Below are positions 28,998-31,064 of a DNA stretch of 31,064 bases, one piece after another (positions within the stretch are counted from its first letter, which is position 1; every line of letters starts with the position of its first letter). The stretch comes from DAOUMU01 sp034409055 (lineage in GTDB: Bacteria; Chloroflexota; Anaerolineae; 4572-78; J111), in NCBI GenBank assembly GCA_034409055.1, contig DAOUMU010000419.1, positions 1 to 31,064 on the forward strand, given 5' to 3'. Made by a program: the position numbers and the translations under genes. The notes beneath the pieces are model-generated. The model ran no database searches. It was not told where the DNA came from and worked only from the letters and a program-made list of their open reading frames with translations.

Positions 28998-29990
28998 ATG
29001 AATTCATTGTCTGGAAAACGTGTATTTGTTACGGGCGCAACGGGGTTTATTGGCGGACATGTTGCTCGCAGGCTGCATCGCGAAGGCGCCCATGTTTTAG
29101 CTTTGGAGCGCACGCCGGGGAAAGGCGACGCGCTCAAGGAATTGGGCATAGAAATTATGCAGGGAGACATTACCGATCACGCTCGAATGTCCGAAATCAT
29201 CGGGCAGGATGTCCAAATTGTTATGCATATCGCCGCCTGGGTGCTTGGCAGAGGTTCAGCCAAAGATGCCGAAGCGATTAACGTCACCGCCACCCGCCAT
29301 CTGACTCAAGCCGCGGCAGCAGCCGGGGTGGAGCGTTTTGTCTACACCAGCAGTATTGCTGTTTACGGGCTGCAAGGAGATACAGATGTGGATGAGACCA
29401 GGCCGGTGAAGCCCTTCGGCGATCCTTATGGAGATACCAAGATACAGGCCGAAGCGGCTATCCGGGAGATCGGCCAGAAAACAGGGCTGGCTTATTCAAT
29501 TGTTCGTCCCGGGGTAACGTATGGGCCGGAGGCATACGACTGGACGGGGCGGATGATAGAATGGGCCAGGGCCGGGAAGATGCCGTTGATTGGCGGCGGC
29601 AAAGGCACCTTCTACCCCATTTACATCACCGACCTGATAGATTTGCTGGTGTTGTGCGCCGTGCATCCCCGGGCTGTTGGTGAGATATTCAACGGTTTGA
29701 GTGATGGGCCGGTAACCAGAGCCGAGTTTTTTGGCGGATATATGAAAATGATTCCGACTGAGCGGGCCAGGCGTATTCCGTGCTGGGTGGCCAAGCCTAT
29801 TGCCGCCATACTTTCTCCGTTCTTCTCCCACTACAACCTGCGTTTCCTGGTCGATCAGAATTGTGGACGGGGTTGGATCAGCAATCAAAAGGCCAAAGAT
29901 TACCTGGGGTGGAAACCGAAAGTCTCGCTTGATGACGGATTAAAGCGTTGTGAGGAGTGGCTCCGGGCACAGGGTATTCTATATGCATAA
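28998..29990 (+). CDS. NAD-dependent epimerase/dehydratase (extended SDR)
   Basis: The 330-residue protein is an extended short-chain dehydrogenase. It has an N-terminal cofactor loop VTGATGFIGG (Gly13, Gly16, Gly19), the catalytic YTSS serine region (about 116-119), Tyr144 and Lys148 in PYGDTKIQAE, and the RPGVTYGP stretch. FYPIYITDLIDLL and the C-terminal substrate part follow. It resembles NAD-dependent epimerase/dehydratase and sterol-dehydrogenase-like members acting on nucleotide sugars or small alcohols; the substrate is not evident. The ATG at 28998 has GGAGGTG nine bases upstream; an in-frame TTG at 28974 has no such site. It is followed after 12 bases by the CPBP gene and is under the palindrome-containing promoter. 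Confidence 0.88.
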   Translation: MNSLSGKRVFVTGATGFIGGHVARRLHREGAHVLALERTPGKGDALKELGIEIMQGDITDHARMSEIIGQDVQIVMHIAAWVLGRGSAKDAEAINVTATRHLTQAAAAAGVERFVYTSSIAVYGLQGDTDVDETRPVKPFGDPYGDTKIQAEAAIREIGQKTGLAYSIVRPGVTYGPEAYDWTGRMIEWARAGKMPLIGGGKGTFYPIYITDLIDLLVLCAVHPRAVGEIFNGLSDGPVTRAEFFGGYMKMIPTERARRIPCWVAKPIAAILSPFFSHYNLRFLVDQNCGRGWISNQKAKDYLGWKPKVSLDDGLKRCEEWLRAQGILYA

Positions 29991-30002
29991 GGAGAATTCC
30001 AA

Positions 30003-30839
30003 TTGAAGACTCAAACCAACAAACGCACCACCCGTAATTTGATAATTTTTACTATTCTGGTGTTGGCGAGTGGCTGGTTAGGCCGGTGGATAGATGCACC
30101 GACCGGTAGCCCACCATCCTCGGAGGGGATGGGGATGGGCATCTGGATCATTGCGCCGTTTGTTATCTCGTTTCTGTTGCGTGCATTCGCCGGGGATGGA
30201 TGGCAAGACCTGGGCATAAAACCGGCGTTTAAGGGCAACGGAGTATGGTATGCCATCAGTATCCTGGTTTATCCGCTTTGTGCCATGCTTATTGTGGTGA
30301 TAGGTTTGGCGGCAGGTGTTATCTCTTTTTCTTCTTCCGCCACGTTCGAGATGTTCGTTCAAGCATTCATCCTGCTGCTCGTCTCTCAAATCCTCACCAA
30401 CATCCTTGAAGAGTTTGGTTTCCGGGGGTATCTTGCACCCAAGATGTATACGCTTGGGTTGAATATTTTTGTGGCCCACGCGCTGGTAGGTCTTATTTGG
30501 GGTCTCTGGCATGTTCCGTATCTGGCCGCAATCACACCCTACACCACAGAAAGCTTGACGACGCTTCTGCCACGTTTCCTCCTGGGAACGATTGCCGTTT
30601 CTATCGTCTATGGTGAGATCAGGATTCTAACCAACTCCGTGTGGCCGGCCGTGTTGATGCAAACCGCCGGCGGCACTTTTGTCGGCGCTCTTATGTTGGA
30701 TGACTTGATTACGATTTCAAGCGGAGGATGGTTATTTGCACCGGTTCTTGAGGGAGGCTTGATGGTTATTCTCTTTACCTTGATTGGAGGGGGTATATAC
30801 CTGCGGAGATCAAGAAGAATAGCAACTGACCAGAGGTGA
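30003..30839 (+). CDS. CPBP-family intramembrane glutamic endopeptidase
   Basis: The 278-residue integral membrane protein belongs to the CPBP (Abi/CAAX protease and bacteriocin-processing) family. The catalytic motifs are EEFGFRG (Glu136, Glu137, Arg141) and WGLWHVPYL (His170), with another histidine at 159 in FVAHALVGLIW. About seven or eight hydrophobic segments are present. Members cleave prenylated or other membrane substrates, or protect against self-made bacteriocins; the target here is unknown. The start is a TTG with AAGGAG eight bases upstream. That ribosome-binding site overlaps the stop region of the epimerase gene, so the two are translationally coupled in one operon. Nothing gene-like is seen between its stop and the repeat at 30902. 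Confidence 0.9.
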   Translation: MKTQTNKRTTRNLIIFTILVLASGWLGRWIDAPTGSPPSSEGMGMGIWIIAPFVISFLLRAFAGDGWQDLGIKPAFKGNGVWYAISILVYPLCAMLIVVIGLAAGVISFSSSATFEMFVQAFILLLVSQILTNILEEFGFRGYLAPKMYTLGLNIFVAHALVGLIWGLWHVPYLAAITPYTTESLTTLLPRFLLGTIAVSIVYGEIRILTNSVWPAVLMQTAGGTFVGALMLDDLITISSGGWLFAPVLEGGLMVILFTLIGGGIYLRRSRRIATDQR

Positions 30840-30901
30840 TGTGGGAGGACACCCCGATGATAGGATTCGGATCCAGGAAGCCTGAACCACCCAGGACATA
30901 G

Positions 30902-31064
30902 ATTTCATCAAACCAGAATTTGGCTTGCCAGCGGGGCAAAAAGTAACTTCCGCTTGATGTCGCCAGCCAACTCGTGAACCCACAGGGCAGGTGACGTAAA
31001 ACGTGAAGCGTAATGTCTTATCTACGGCTCACTTTTACGTTTTACGCTTTACGTTTTACGTGGT
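30902..31064. repeat. Nested palindromic MITE-like element, copy cut by the window end
   Basis: Bases 30906-31064 align without gaps to 869-1027, with about nine mismatches. Six of these lie in the loop of the inner hairpin and none in its stem (30994-31013 with 31042-31061). The right outer arm, which in the first copy lies at 1053-1084, would fall beyond the window. The two copies are direct repeats about 30 kb apart. Confidence 0.85.

Overview
The window looks like a chromosomal segment of a Gram-positive-like or Chloroflexota-type bacterium. This is inferred from four things: the gene order hrcA-grpE-dnaK-dnaJ-prmA-(response regulator)-rsmE under CIRCE control, a quinone-reducing complex I membrane module, small SWIM-finger proteins, and abundant short palindromic repeats between genes. 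I favour Chloroflexota (Anaerolineae-like), but the sequence alone does not prove it. Promoters are sigma-70-like with near-consensus hexamers, and GTG/TTG starts occur. There are no rRNA genes, tRNA genes or CRISPR arrays that I can see.

Layout. (1) 1-3435: an AlkD-like DNA alkylation repair gene on the minus strand, a nested palindromic MITE-like element, then a plus-strand two-gene operon (MerR-type regulator plus cytoplasmic VWA protein) with dyad operators in its promoter. (2) 3436-10773, minus strand: the heat-shock operon hrcA-grpE-dnaK-dnaJ behind a promoter and two head-to-tail CIRCE operators. Downstream lie prmA, then a single-domain response regulator and rsmE with their own strong promoter. 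(3) 10809-11849: a FemAB-family aminoacyltransferase. (4) 12212-20630, plus strand: nuoA-H-J-K-L-M-N, exactly the seven membrane subunits of complex I and none of the peripheral-arm subunits, closed by a strong terminator. (5) 20784-23581: an O-methyltransferase and an alkaline-phosphatase-superfamily metalloenzyme, convergent with a DUF711 gene whose terminator appears to lie inside the metalloenzyme coding sequence. (6) 23582-28586: a decayed ORF, then minus-strand genes for a SWIM-HTH protein, a cupin, a DUF5063 protein, an FAD oxidoreductase, a UPF0104 membrane protein and a second small SWIM protein. That SWIM gene has a leader with an intrinsic terminator. (7) 28892-30839, plus strand: an SDR epimerase and a CPBP-type intramembrane protease, behind a promoter whose spacer is filled by a perfect 16-bp palindrome. 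(8) The window ends inside a second copy of the MITE-like element seen near the start.

Functional picture: protein-folding stress response with ribosome and RNA modification; respiratory proton pumping (membrane arm only, so the catalytic arm must be encoded elsewhere); cell-envelope functions (FemAB, UPF0104 with FAD oxidoreductase, CPBP); and several poorly characterised regulators. The most interesting observations are the membrane-only nuo cluster, the attenuator-like leader of the small SWIM gene, the terminator embedded in a convergent coding sequence, the operator palindromes, and the nested palindromic repeats.
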